From Halalkalibacter oceani (GTDB lineage: Bacteria > Bacillota > Bacilli > Bacillales > Bacillaceae_D), in the NCBI RefSeq assembly GCF_023715705.1, contig NZ_JAMBOS010000004.1, positions 213,451 to 277,450 on the forward strand: a DNA stretch of 64,000 nucleotides, given 5' to 3'. The position numbers and the translations under genes are program-made. Below the pieces are notes generated by a model. The model searched no databases. It had not been told where the DNA came from and saw only the letters and a list, made by a program, of their open reading frames with translations. Position 1 is the first letter of the stretch, and every line of letters starts with the position of its first letter. Positions 63,960 to 64,000 of this stretch are shown piece by piece.

Positions 63960-64000
63960 ATGCGTACAAAGAATAGATTAAATCCGGATGAGTCTCAGTA
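63960..64000 (+). CDS. Start of an unidentified ORF, truncated by window edge
   Basis: ATG at 63960 reads MRTKNRLNPDESQ to the edge. GGTTGGTG lies ten bases before. Too short to identify; the preceding inverted repeat and the broken terminator make a transposase possible, which is inference. Confidence 0.35.
   Translation, partial: MRTKNRLNPDESQ

Overview
The window is a chromosomal segment of a spore-forming Bacillaceae. The evidence is Bacillus-type ribosome binding sites before nearly every gene, a KinB-type sporulation kinase, yqzH next to yqjQ, TnrA, a proline T-box leader, and the CysP/CysC/DUF3906 version of sulfate assimilation. A NaChBac-type sodium channel and a CPA1 cation/proton antiporter point to an alkaliphilic or salt-tolerant relative of Bacillus. 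I do not name a species. I saw no rRNA, tRNA, CRISPR array, prophage or replication origin.

Layout. 0-2 kb: end of xpt and a purine-type permease. 2-9 kb: an SDR oxidoreductase, a CynX-type exporter, small membrane proteins, a lone minimal tyrosine recombinase, a CPA1 antiporter, and about 1 kb with no clear gene. 9-17 kb: DinB-like protein, kinB broken by a one-base frameshift, a CBO0543-like membrane protein, a secreted YHYH protein, the tail of a decayed SDR gene joined to a small membrane gene, a serine hydrolase with its TetR-type regulator, and asparagine synthase. 17-22 kb: yqzH, yqjQ and the T-box controlled proB-proA-proC operon. 22-28 kb: Fur-box siderophore lipoprotein, sodium channel, aspartokinase and zinc-independent GTP cyclohydrolase folE2.

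27.5-37 kb is a catabolic island, all on the minus strand: GntR regulator, LarA-like protein, D-2-hydroxyacid dehydrogenase, enolase-superfamily dehydratase, a three-part TRAP transporter, a GarR-type reductase and an extended SDR. It probably imports and degrades a sugar acid or hydroxy acid that I cannot name. 37-46 kb is a glycolate/glyoxylate unit: GlcE-GlcF-GlcD oxidise glycolate, malate synthase G condenses glyoxylate with acetyl-CoA, and malic enzyme makes pyruvate. An IclR regulator lies inside it, and the same unusual 26-bp sequence stands before glcE and before glcB.

46-61 kb holds most of assimilatory sulfate reduction: cobA-hemD fusion, sirohydrochlorin chelatase and precorrin-2 dehydrogenase (siroheme), followed by cobT; then, beyond tnrA and a polysaccharide deacetylase/GNAT/subtilisin-like trio, yezD, cysH, sat, cysP, cysC, ferredoxin sulfite reductase and a DUF3906 gene. 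61-64 kb has a DUF4097 lipoprotein, small proteins of unknown function, a TraB/GumN lipoprotein, and at the edge half of a terminator hairpin followed by the start of an unidentified ORF, possibly an insertion sequence.

Intergenic DNA is unusually structured. A terminator hairpin built on GGCTGGGRCAAAAGGT recurs, a GC-rich element around GGCTCCGC is scattered between genes on both strands, and a tandem duplication of about 144 bp sits inside the sulfate operon.
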